Part shown: positions 19,950-33,400 of the stretch, in pieces
How positions within the stretch are numbered: the stretch's first letter is position 1
How the letters are laid out: every line of letters starts with the position of its first letter
Source of the DNA: Owenia fusiformis
Taxonomy: Eukaryota > Annelida > Polychaeta > Sabellida > Oweniidae
Direction of reading: 5' to 3'
Length of the DNA stretch: 64,000 nt
Assembly: GCA_903813345.2 (NCBI GenBank)
Contig: CAIIXF020000002.1
Location: forward strand, 21,778,455 to 21,842,454
The notes under the pieces: generated by a model
Seen by the model: the letters and a program-made list of their open reading frames with translations, nothing else
The model's database searches: none
What the model was told of the DNA's origin: nothing
Translations under genes and position numbers: made by a program

Positions 19950-22288
19950 AAAATTGCAACTACAGGAATCATAACAAAAGATGTGATCAAAAATTAGGCC
20001 CTGTAAAATATCCATGTCCGGAGATGCATCATAAATATACAATCACCAACAGCATTGTGGTTCCAGTTCAAATAAATAATTTGTTAACAAAAAGCTCTTA
20101 ACTCAGTTTAATAATTATAGTAACTATAGTAACATAGCTAAACAACCCATTGGCAATGTATGTGTTCATTCCTTGTAGCTTTTCATACAAATAAACATTC
20201 CAAATCTTTAGATTGAATTTACGATGACAAGAAATCGAGACCTAAACAATGGAGCCAACCATATCCCATGAATCTTGACTACTTCAAAGCATATGTCAGT
20301 CATCAGGTTTCATGGGAGTGTTGCTCTATTTCCGACATAATTTCCAATTTCAAGTGTATTCCCCTCCACTAAAGTTACATCTATATATTGTTCACAAACT
20401 ATACATATGCAATAACATATAGAAAGCACCAATATATAAACTTAATAAATATAAAGATGCGTTCTCTTTCTAAAACAAAACCCAATTGAGGGAATCAGAA
20501 CCCATTATGGCATAGATAAATATTTGACCTTTTAATAATACAATGATACATACATATAGAGAGTACAGAACATTACATTTTGTTTATAGTTTAACCCTGT
20601 TCCAAACATAAACCAAATAATATGCAAGTACAAACCACACTACTCTAAAGGATAAACATACTTTTAGAACAAACTTCAAAATTATCAAAATCTGATCCAG
20701 AAGCAAATATAAAAGTAAGTGTTGCCAGATTTTCTTGTAATATTACTAATAAGTCCCCCTCATTCATTATCAAAATGAAAGAAAGAGCTTATTCCTGGGA
20801 AATCCCTCTATAAAACCACTTCACTTGGTTATTTTCCAGATAACACCAACGAGCGTCTGGTGAAAACGCAGCATTATTTCAAGAAAATCCAGTTCATGAA
20901 TTCCCAGTTATAGGAAAATGGGTTCCAAATTGTACTAGGGTCTACTATGACTATTTCTTGTATAACATTCAAGGGAACAAAACGTAAGCAGGTGAAAATA
21001 TGTTTATATAGCGGTGTGGGAATCATTCATCATGACAATAATACAATGAGTTCACATATACGGTTGACAATTTAGAATTTAACTTCATGTGTCTTAATCT
21101 TTGTAAACATCTTTCAACAAAGAAAAAATACAATAATTTAGAATTCACAAAATAATACTCTAAAAAATTGGCCATAATATTTGGCATAAATTAATTCACT
21201 CACTGTCAACTTATAGACAGCATCATAATGTAAAGATGGCGGTTGCAATTTCAAATCATTCTGAGGATTTCTACCGCCACATTTTAAAATAAATAGATGG
21301 TGCTACTGTACATTGAGCATTTAGCACCAAAATTAAGAACACAGATACAGTAATAAGTACACAAACATTTACAGTCTCCAAGATGAACACTTTAAAATTT
21401 CAAGGATTTTCTAGATACAGAAATGTTCACCATGGAGAAAATTTTAAGGTACAGTACAGTATACACATGTATGGTAGATCATTCATACATGCGCACTTAG
21501 ACCGGCTTAATTCGTTGCTTGTTAGCTCATTTTTTCAAAAATTCAGGGCTGAAAAATTGGCAAAACAGGTTGAGAAGATTTAACATGAAAAGACAATTTC
21601 CCAAACTTAACATATATGTGCATATAATCAATGATACCTGGTACATGAAATGAATGAACAAATGCAAACAAACTCCCCTGGCAGAATCAGTCTTCAACTA
21701 AGCAGATGTTGAGAACTACTCTGGGAGTTTGAAATGCACAAAGAAAGTCTCAACGAATATACAATAACATGAAGGCCTTTAGAATTTTCAAAATTGAAAC
21801 TTCTTTAAATCAATTGTCCTTCCACAAGGATTTTGAAAAACAATGAGTCTTAATGTTTACTGTAATTAATAAATGTACAAGACAGTCAGGATAATTTACA
21901 AATGTCATTACAATTTTTGTGTGCGTATATGAGTGTATTATGTGCACAATAATTTAGATTTAAAATATTTACAGATTCAATATTCTCATATTTTCACTGC
22001 TCATTTGATGATTTACATAATAACGAGTATATGATGAATTAACATTTAGCAACAATTTCATGTGCAGTTTGGAACTTTTCTGATAATTTTCAACAATGTT
22101 ACATCAAAAGACTCAACATTAATAAATACATGTAAACAACCTAGTAGTACTTCAAAAATACATGAATTCAATGGTTAGTTCTCCAGGTAGCTGTTATTTA
22201 AGGCATTATGTCTAACATCTCTGATGCATATCTAACTTTGTTTTTAATACTTTGGGGGGGGGTTCCCTTTAGCCATTATACTTACATA

Positions 22289-22669
22289 TACAGTAAAACC
22301 TGTATATCGAAACAACTCTCTAATTTGAACATTTCTCAATGTTAATGCTTCCGGCCTCAAGTTTGTTGTTATCTCCCATTGACTCACATACTGTATAAGT
22401 GGTAATTTTGCCTAATCATTTAATTTGCCCTTTTTGCTTTTTATTTTTTGTAATATTTGCCAGGTTCGGAAAATTAAATGTCAGAAATATCATCTTCATA
22501 ATTTATCCAATGGAAAGTTTCTTAAGCATCTGGCATTCGGCAAATTAACCACTCAGATTAAATACAGTTTACAGTTATACAGTATTAAAAACCTTGAAAA
22601 GTGAACACCTACAAATTGTAACACTTGGCTACTCCAAATGGCATTTGGATGAGACAGGTTTTACTGTAT
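22289..22669. mobile_element. ACAGTAAAACCTG-family element
   Basis: Starts TACAGTAAAACCTGTATA and ends GACAGGTTTTACTGTATA, an inverted pair with TA at each outer edge, as in Tc1/mariner-derived MITEs. No coding capacity. Confidence 0.55.
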
Positions 22670-24322
22670 ATGCAAGGCCTGATTGGTAACACCCCATTAT
22701 AAAGGATTTCAAACCAGTTTATACCAAGTCTCCATATACCTTTGCCTTACTTCCAACTTACTAAAATTGTTGATGGATTTTCTAACTGCGTAAGATTTTT
22801 CCTGCCCTAAAGACATTTTTCCTATAATGGTACCTGAACAGTGTACACATACTGCAATTTGAGAATAATACATTCCTCAACTACCACATATTAATCATTC
22901 CAACACATGTGGCTGCAGACAGGTTTTCACAATTTCTAAATATTTTATATTTATGCATTTGTGTATGCACTCCAGACTTACATCAGGACACTTCAGGTAT
23001 GTCAGGACTCAAGAGCTTTATAAACAATGTCTTGTTGGACAGTCATTTGTGGTTTGGCAGTGGTCACATTTGCTTCAATAAATGTGTTATTATGCAAACT
23101 CTGAACTGCTTTGACTGATGATTTGCAGTGATTAACTCCATTACCCTTATCTCCCAATATTTCGAATTCAGGTAAGGATGTGTCCGGGTATATGCCCTTT
23201 TGGTCCCTGAGTCAAATGTATGTGAAATGTGTTTTTTATTACTGTCCTAGTTATATTTCATAAGTATATTTACTTTTTCACGAGTTTTGATGCATAATTA
23301 ACCCCCTGCTGAGAGTCAGAATATAAGTATCTTAACGAAAAAAAATAGTCATTATCATAGAAAAAACACCAATGGCAACATGTATGACTTACAAAGAAGA
23401 AATAAATTAAGACCCATAAAGAATTTAAAAGAAAATCATATTTTTGAAATATATTTAATGATTAAATTTTTTTTCAAATTTTTGAATTTCCCGCCAGTTT
23501 AATTTGAAGGGGGAAAAACAAGATGGCTGCCATTTGATGTAAGAAATATCAGAAAAAAAGTTGCTTCACTTTTAGTTTTCACAATGAGCACAGTTTTCCG
23601 GTTTAGGTTTTTTGACTGATTCTGATTCTTCATCACCAGGGTCATGTATAGAGATTATAAAATTGAAACCAAAATGTTGTGCTCAGCATGAATTTGACTG
23701 AAATATGTGTAACTTCACCAACACAATTGAAGTCTCAAAACTGGATGCTCAGTAACTTTGAGTGACTATTAATCCCTTGATTACCCAGATAAACAGCAAT
23801 TCACTTATCCAGAAATACCATTCAATGTCTATACAAAGAAAGTAAGCAATGTTTTGGAGGATATGTTTCAAACCTTTTGTATAAATAATTCATTTAATAT
23901 TTGCCATTGATTTTTTTCAATTCTGACAAAGTGAAATGCACAATCTTTGATGCCAATATTCTTCATTAATTGTGATACAAATTGATATTTTTGTACTCTC
24001 AGAAGAAGGATAAGATATTGAAGTTTAATAATATGTGTGATTGAGTTGCTTTTTCAGACATTACAATTTTCAATATTTTCTAAGTCGATACCCAGACTCA
24101 TTCCCAGACTCATCCTTTCAATCGTGGTTAAAACTATGTTTTGGCATGTAAGGCTCATTCTATGTGCCCCACTGTAATAATATTATGGTTTTGTGCTTCC
24201 TATGTCGTCTATGTCATTATTCAAGAGATGTTTCTCCTAGCTTTATTCTACCAGACTATGTCCTATAGGTCTATCTGTAAAACTAGACCTTGATCTTTGT
24301 ACAACTAGACCTTGTTCTAGAC

Positions 24323-24407
24323 CTAATAGCACCCATCTTTCCAACTTTCATCTGCCTGCTGCATATGGAGGTTTGCTCTAGGAGTTCTAGGAGATGGGAT
24401 ACCAGAC
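24323..24407 (-). CDS. SLAIN: SLAIN exon 11: conserved C-terminus and stop
   Basis: 85 nt; acceptor actttcag. It encodes SGIPSPRTPRANLHMQQADE and SWKDGCY followed by TAG. The SWKDGCY end is identical to that of vertebrate SLAIN2, and SGIP is a canonical SxIP site. Confidence 0.93.
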
Positions 24408-27400
24408 CTGAAAGTATGTGAAAATGCAGTTATTTCTAATCATATTCAGCTTGGCAACTAAAACAAAGTGATGACAAGGTGTTGACAAAATGTTAACACA
24501 GTGTTGACAAAGTGCAACAATTCAGCATGTTTTATTCACAAAATCTAAATGAAGCTCAAGAGGCTAACTTTTCTTCAACAACCAAGTGCCTAACCCCAAT
24601 CTACCCATGCCAGTGATCTCGCCAGCTACAGAAAGTGGGTGCTGCACCCACGAAGTTTTAGTAATGGGCTTGCACCCAACATTTGCCATTTATTTGCAAC
24701 CACTTGAAAATGTGACAAGGCATTAACATGCAAAATGTTACCACCTGTCATTTGTTACAGACACTGTACGCCAAACGCCGTCACAAATAAGTTGGAAACC
24801 ATAACACCAAAAAGCATGAAAAATAGGCATATTTTGGTCTAAATTGTGAAAATAGGAATTCTGCACTCATTTGAGAAAAAAATCCTAGGTAGAACACTGC
24901 ATGTATAAACCCTACCTTCTAGGTGCTGGAAGTCCTGACTTGGTACCAGGCCGAGGGATGCCTGCTCTCGGGGCCTGGATACTTCTCCTTGGGGATTGTA
25001 TTTGTCTCCCTGGGGACGCTTGTCTTGCTCCTCCATCTACACGAGGGGACACCATGCGCCTGCCAGGGGCCTGCATTTGTCTAGAAATGCACACAGAGAT
25101 TGAATGACAAATACATGCATTTAATATTTACGTACTGGGAGGTTTCAGATAAAGGATTTATCCCAATGGAAGTTTATGTATTGTATCCATCCAAGTTCCA
25201 CTTCTTCAATATAGTACTATTTTATGTATATCTGCATGTATGGGATATGTTCAAAAAATGTGTTTCAAATGTTAATTTATAATGATGTCCAGAAATATAG
25301 GTGCTATAAGTAAACAGGAAATGTGTTTTTTAAGATTTTCTTGTTTTAAGAAATTATAATTAAACCTGCACCTCTCTCTGTAGAAAACAGAGGGTTAATA
25401 ATAATATATGTCCACATATTGCTTTTAATGTGAAAGTCGGTCTATAGATTGGTATTTGCTTTCCGTATTACCTCAATCTTTAAACCTATTATAATATAAT
25501 CTGTCACACAATCTTACCTGGGCGATTCCATGTTTCCCCTGGAGGACATTTGCGACAGTTTAGATTCACTATAGTTCTGTCGTATACTTGATGGCTTTTT
25601 GTTATTTTGTAAATTAGGTAAACTCCCACGAAGTTCTGAAAAAAAAATAAACTTTTGATTTCAGCTAAAGAATGTACAGATGTAAAATCTGGATTCAAAA
25701 TATTTTAATGTGCACAATTCTTATTCTGAATTACTACAAATTAAAAGTCTCCAAAATCTGATAATTTAACAACAATATATTACTATTTCTTGGTAGCAAA
25801 ATAAAAAAAGCAAGAAATTACCTGAATAATCCTCCTGTAAGTGATGCTGACTTCCATACGGACTATCTGAAGGACTTTCACTGGACACAGACTCGGGTCC
25901 ATTGCTTCCATGACTTAGTCTTCTCTGTAGACCATTACTACCATCACCTATAGAGTGAAATCATTGTATGGTTAACCGAATAGCCTAAACTCAGTCAACA
26001 TTACGTTTTGACCTTGCATCAAGTTCTTGTGTTCAGCCCACATTCTTGAGTTTAAGACACTAAAGCCTCAGTCACATTTTCTCTACGATGGGTGTACAGC
26101 AGCCGAATCTTCACAAAATTGACATAAAAATCCACATCATACTGATCATCTCTATATTTTACGCTGTATATTTCTGTCGATTTTAGGAATAGACGACTGC
26201 CGTAGAGTTGCCATAGATCAAATGTGACTGAGGCATTAGGCAAAGTTGGAGGGGACAGTTATTCAAAATTATTCAATTCAATTATTCAAATGTCTCTTCA
26301 ATGAAGATAAGAAATGGGAAACAAAGAACAGGAGGCTAAAGACTTGATGCAAGAAGAAAGTCATACTCTCAAAAACGGTCACTAAAGTTATTTAGTTGCA
26401 CGATCACTAAAACTATTTAGTTGCATGAAACACAGTTATACATCAACAATTCTAAAACCAATACAGAGCTAGAACTATTGTATGTATTTATGAAATTATT
26501 TTTGAGTCGCAAAAAACAAATATCTAAGCCAAGTTACATTAACTGATCAAATTGATAAAAATACTGAACAGATACAGATATCCGTCATTAAACGTCACTG
26601 ATGCGCTAAAACCTTGAATGTATTAAAACAATTGATTTTACCTCGTTTGATCGCCATCAACACATGCAGCACTTTTGATAAAATAGTCAGAGTTACATCA
26701 AAATGTGAAATAGATTATGCAAAAACAACCAAAACTTGTGAATAACAAGAAATATAAAGTTCACACTTGAAACATAAACAAAACAATCAAACAAACCAAG
26801 GAAATACAAGACAAATGAAAGGTGTCTTAACACATGAACCAATATTCCAAAAGGTCAGACAATTTCTAGGATAAAAAACAAACATCACATAAGGATCTTG
26901 CTGATGGTTGCTGATGAGATTAATTAAAAAACAGCAGAAATTATTACAGACTAACACAAAGCAGCTGCTACTCTACTCAATCTAGTTCCTAAAAATCAAA
27001 TGTGTTTGAAAAAATAAAGTGGCTTTCTAATTTTAAGAAAATTTGTAAAGTGTGTTTATTTAGATGAGGATGTGAGAGTGTTATGGAGTGTTAGGATTGG
27101 GGAGGTATTGGTTAAAATAAAATTTAAATAAACAAAGTAATTGCAAAAATCAACATCAATACATTTCACAAACAAGTAAGACATCAAATAAGATTCCAAA
27201 GGGAACATCACAATAAGAGATAAAATGATATGCATTCATGCACATAATGTCCTACAATGGTTTCAAATAATTTTATGACCATACATAGGTCACAAAAAAA
27301 AGTTATCATGCATTGTGATGTTCAATTTTCTATCCAATACTTACTATCAAACCGACAACCAGGTGCGTCATAGCGTCCTGGGCTATCATAGCGTCCTGGA

Positions 27401-30400
27401 CTATCATAGCGACCAGGGCTATCATAACGACTAGGGCTGTCAAAACGGCCGGGACTAGACCTATTTGAGCTATGGGAAGAGTGGTAATCGGTGTCATTGA
27501 GAGGGAGGGAGGGGACCTTGAAATGACCTCGCGCAGATCTGGGGGTTCTATTTGCTGAAAGAAGATAAGCATAGTGCGAACTAAAGCTAAAAGATGTCAC
27601 TCTAGAGGTGTGTCAACGTTCAAACTGCTCCTCGTATAAAATATCACATTGGTACATGATAGTTCCATGTTATTTCTGATCTCTCTGTATGTTTTAGTGT
27701 TTACTTTCAAATTGATAATCAAAAACATGGCTTAATTTTTTTAAAGCATATCCACTGTGATATTTCACTCAGAGTATGGAAATGATTGAATGATTTCCAT
27801 TTTAAAAAAGTTGTGAATTCTCTGAATTTTTACACATTCTTGCGAAATCAAAGCACAGTCAATGTCTTATATCAAGCATATTGATAATTTGAAAATCATT
27901 CACTCATTCTACCTGGTATGCCAATGCCACACAGATGCAGTTGTACTTCTTTAACAAGTTAATTACCCTTGTAACACAAAAAACAATCAAGGGAACCATA
28001 TCCCCCTGCTTAACCCCCCCCCCCTTCTTCAGTTCTCCCATAACAGTGAGCAGACAATGCTTTACTTTGCCTCAGTGAAAGAAATACAACTGTCACATGT
28101 CAACATGTTAACAACTTTTGGCTGCTATTTAGGCATGTCCCCATAGCCAAGTTCACATATTAAAGTATCGGCATGTCCCCATAGCCAAGTTCACATATTA
28201 AAATATTGGGAAATGTTACATGACATGTCAAACTGCCATCACCTCACATGAAAGACATATTTGAACATTTTATAACCCTAAACCTCCATGTTATTTTTAT
28301 TAACATTTTTTGTATTTCTTTATTATGTTATTTGAATATAAGCTACAATTTGGGTGCCATTTCTTGAATTCCCAATGGTTCAACTTTACACTGTACATTT
28401 ATTAATTTTTTCATATATTAATTCAAACATTTTCAAGATTTGGTGACATGTTCAATATAAGCATTATTTTAATTCTACTGATAATAGAGAAAACGCATCT
28501 ATAGATCACCAACAAAAGCATTGAAAAATAGCACGTATGGCATATAATCAATTTCACAAATGGCACAGCCATCACAAAATTAATTTTTATCCTTGAAAAT
28601 ATATTATGCCTAGGTCTGAGTTTTCTGTAAGCTCATAGCTGTATAGAGCTTCTACACATCTGTGACCTACAAGCTCTGCTTGCCATTTAGAGTGTTGTTT
28701 GTATCACCAAGTGCCAATTGTAAAATGAAAATAATTGAAAATATTCCTCATATAAAATTTGGCCTTGGCAGATTAAGAGTTAAAAGTACAGGGTGATACA
28801 AAAAATGAACTTTGAAAAGAGGAGCTTTTTGCCCCACCCTGTATATGAGTGTTTTTCTCAGGCGCCATATCATATTTTTCACACTAAATTCCATGTTTAA
28901 TCACTGTCAACTCCAATAGGGTGCTACATGACTGATTTTGCAAAATATGTTTTGATTTCAGGTCAAAAAATCAAAACTTCACTGGGTGGTTGGTCTAGCA
29001 TTTGAAAATGGATTTTAGAATTTAGAGAGCAGCTTTAGATGATTTGTGGATGGACTAGAATTTAAAAATGGATTTTAGAATTTAGAGTGAAGCATATGAT
29101 ACAGCCCCTAACATGTGTTTGGTTAACATGTGTGTTGTTGGATGTTGTATGAAACTATACTTACATCTCCTAGGTGATGTTAGTGTGTTAGAACTTTCCC
29201 TGCGTAAATCTAGAATAAAGAATACAACACAAATCAATCAACGATTATAGACTTGGAGAGAGGAAGGTATCTGAGCCAACTGAACAAATGCCTGAACATA
29301 AATTTGAGAAACTAAATTTTGAAAATGAGTAATTAACAGAAAATTGACATCATCATCAATTTTTGAAATCTTTCGGAAACAACCACATTTTCCACTTGAT
29401 TGCTTTTGTTTGTACACCATTTTAACATTACACTCAACATTGTTCAAGCTCAATGCCTACATAATATTTATATTTAATTTGATTTACATTAAATAAGATT
29501 ACAATATTGCCAATTGATAAAACGTATGTATGCATTTGCATATGTATGATGTGAATAAAAGCACAGATGTTAGTTAAAATTTCTCTTTTACAAAGCAATA
29601 TAAAACAAATTGAAAGGGTGCAATCAAATTTGGGTCTTTTAACCTTTATTTTTCATTTCAAAACAACATACACAAGTTCTTACTTTCTTCTTGCATCCTG
29701 GCAAGCACCTGTACATCTACAACATCTGCTAGCCTATGCTCCTCTATATCATTCCCCTCTGAAGAAGCATCCTCGTTATTTTGAGCGACAGGCTCCTCCT
29801 GGGGCATCCTAATTTGGCGGGCAACTTTATAGGTGCCATCTTTGTTTTTCTTGGGCCGTGTAAAAGTGCTGGTATCAACCCTACTACCTATAATGTAATA
29901 CTTTAATTAATTTTTTGATAAAGATGTTATTGTATCTACCCGAGGCGCTTCCAAGGAGCTGTAGTGTAACAAGCCTGATACTGGGCATTAAGGGTCCAGT
30001 GTGCTAAATTAATTGCCCCATGTGGGAATCGAGCTCGGGACCTACTACTCCAGGGTCATTGTATCATTAAAACAAGTCTGATATACTTAATGTATGAAAG
30101 ATGCTGACTGTAGAAAAATGCAACTAGAAACAAGAGCAACATCCATGCTGAATCCAAAGATATCAATGGAATTTTAGTAAATGGTTATAATGGAACTAAT
30201 TACAGGCATCTGGACAATTAGGTTCTATTAATGCTAAAATCTACCAATAAGAAAATAAATACTCCTTATATCATTGCAATGAGGTGATGGGGTAATTATA
30301 GCAATTGCTAAGATAACCCAACAATAATTACACAATTTCTCATGTTTTTGCCCAATGTTCAGACATCTGATTGATTGCCATGGAGATCATCTGGTTATGA

Positions 30401-33400
30401 TACGTCAATATGTTACTCTATGACTATGAACATCTCATTGTGAAAAAATTTCAGCTGAAACACCCACCTAATCCATTCAGCTAAACAATCCCTACAAACC
30501 ATAGAGTTAAAACACATCAAAAACCCTTCAGCTAAAACATCCCTTTAAACTTTGGCTTAAACCCCAAATCCCTCTGAAAGCTAAAACACTGCCAAACCTT
30601 CGAACTAGCACAGCCCTTCAAACCATTAAGCCGAACCATCCCTTCAAACTCTGTAGCTAAAATATCCCTTCAAACCCTTCTGCAAAAAAATCCCTTCTGC
30701 CAAAACACCCATTCTAACCCTTTATATTGAAACACCCCTTCAAACCCTTTATACTGATACCCTTCAAACCCTTTATACTGATACCCTTCAAACCCTTTAT
30801 ATTGAAACACCCCTTCAAACCCTTTATATATTGAAACACCCCTTCAAACCCTTTATATTGAAACACCCCTTCAAACCTTTATATTGAAACAACCCTTCAA
30901 ACCCTTTATATTGAAACACACCTTCAAACCCGTTATATTGAAACACCCCTTCAAACCCTTTATACTGATACCCTTCAAACCCTTTATATTGAAACACCCC
31001 TTCAAACCCTTTATATTGAAACACCCCTTCAAACCCTTTATATTGAAACACCCCTTCAAACCCTTTATATTGAAACACCCCTTCAAACCCTTTATATTGA
31101 AACACCCCTTCAAACCCTTTATATTGAAACACCCCTTCAGATCAAAACACCCCCTCCAAAATCTTCAGCTAATAAACATCCAATCAAAACATCCCTTCAG
31201 TGAGAGACTTCAAATGTTACTACCATCCACAAATACAAGTTCTCAATATATACAACAACAACAATAAAGAATGACGAAATACCTTTTTTCCTAAATGTTA
31301 GATTTCTTATGGGACGAGACCCACTATGCGATGCTGCATGATGGAAAATCATCAAAAATTCATATTAAATGTTAAATTCATGAATCTGATCAATGATCAT
31401 GCACTTTACAATATAATATCCATGCAAAAAGGATTTTAATTATTACAACACTACTGTATATGTCAATGACCAAACTGCTACATATACTCAATGACAATAA
31501 AAACACAAATATTAAATATTTGTACAATATTCATGTCGAAAATTTTTTTGGGAAGCATGTTTGCATTTTGTGAGTGCTCGGATAACACAAAGATTACAAC
31601 AAACATATCTAAAGAATTCAGTCTTAAAATAAAATCTATCATGACGTTAAAACATCACAAAAATGATGACAATATGGATGTTACATACAGCATAACAAAA
31701 CTCTTGTGCTCTAATGTACAGGGTGATCCCAAAAAAATGCAACTCTCCATTTCTTAAATATTTTTCATAAATTTGGCACACAAGGACTTCATTCAATGTG
31801 GGATCCTCTGGCAAAGTTTTAATGATCATAGTCTTATATTGATAGAGCTATGGTTGTTCCAAAATATGCTCCAAATGTTGTCCATTTCCAATGTTAGGTT
31901 TTCAGATGAATCACATTCCCTTCTTTCAGAACATGTAAACTCAAGAAATAATGTGTTCTGGGATCACAAATTCCAGATGAAGTGCTTCAAAGGCCCCTTC
32001 ATTCTGTTAAATGCACAGCTTGGGCTGCCAATTTCCAAACATGAAATCATCAGCCCCTTTTGGTTTGAGGTTGATAATGCCAACACTGTTACTGTTAACA
32101 CACAGCGCAATATTTGCGTTCCCAGGAAGTTCTAGGCAATTCTAGAGTGGCATAGAGGCTTCAATAGACAAGAACAGTGGTTCTAAAAGGATGGAGCTTC
32201 TCTTCACACGTCTAATGATAGCATAGCCTGGCTCACTCTAAGTCCTTTCTATGAGAAGATGATCTCTCCTAGGACGGAGAACCCATGGTCATCCCAAAGT
32301 CTTGATCTCAATGCCCCTGACTTCTATATATGGGGTTATTTAAAGGATAATTTGTATGAAAATAACCCTACCGCAATTGCAGAACTCCAATAAGCAATTC
32401 CTGCAAAAATTTGAGCCATACCCATGGGGAAGAATGCATCTGTGTTATGAACAGTTTTCCTTGAACATTGCAAGTTTGTTTTCAGTGAAATTGATGACAT
32501 CTGGAGCATATTTTGAAACAACCATAACTCTATCAATATAAGACTATGATTATCAAAACTTTGCCAGAGGATCCCACATTGAATGAAGTCCTTGTGTGCC
32601 AAATTTCAGAGCAATTTATCTCCATTTAAGAAAAATATTGAAGAAATGGAGGGTTGCATTTTTTGGGTCACCCTGTATTTACAATGCATATATTAATAGA
32701 AAAATTGTAATTTTTATGATTTATGTTGTTCTTGGTCTCTTTCTAATATTGCCCTATGTGCAAAATGCCCTAATAAATGTTTATATTACAACACATATAC
32801 ATGTATTATATTTCTGAGTTTTACATCACAAGTTCAGGGTGCAAACAGTTTTTTTTGTATTTGCAACAAAGTACGATAAATTACAATGTTCAGGAAGCAA
32901 ATAATTAAATTAGGTAGCAAATTTCCGAATTGCTAACTGCTAGAACTGACCCGAAAATTGTTATAAACAATTTCAATTTCTATTTATACTAACATGAGTA
33001 AAATTCTTAGTAAAACTCTCTTGTCAGTGAGGACCAAATGCTTGATCTGCCATGATTCCCGAATGGGTGAGAATGCCTGGTCAGACAAGAACACTTCATC
33101 AGACATGAACACCTCATCAGGCAAGAACACCCGACCAAGCACTAAATCTCAACTACTGTATTAAGAGCTCTATCTGTCAGGCATTCAAAAGTTCATCTCT
33201 CACATATATTTTTACAGATTTTTATGGATCTTCTATGCAATGTAAGAAGAAATATTTTACTTTTAAATAAATGTCTGCGATAGATGAACTTTCGATAAAA
33301 ACCTGCTGTGTTGGTACAATACAAACTCCTTACCTAGACCCTGCATAAGGGCTGGTTTAATACTGGGGACAACAGGAGAAGCATCATTGGTCTCAGGCTC

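Larger units (their letters stand above)
19075..24322. other. Spacer between the glycosidase and SLAIN (convergent 3' ends)
   Basis: No gene is supported here; open frames are short and featureless. It holds the 3' UTR of exon 7b and the SLAIN 3' UTR. An AATAAA on the minus strand at 24242-24247 lies 76 nt past the SLAIN stop. It also contains a minisatellite (19768-19949) and one ACAGTAAAACCTG element (22289-22669). Confidence 0.6.

Noticed and set aside
24839-25107. Overlapping frames on both strands around SLAIN exon 10
   Set aside because: Only the frame giving AGIPRPGTKSGLPAPR matches SLAIN and joins in phase to exons 9 and 11.
30884-31267. FKPFILKHP-repeat protein
   Set aside because: Translation of the 27-bp minisatellite; also open on the other strand.
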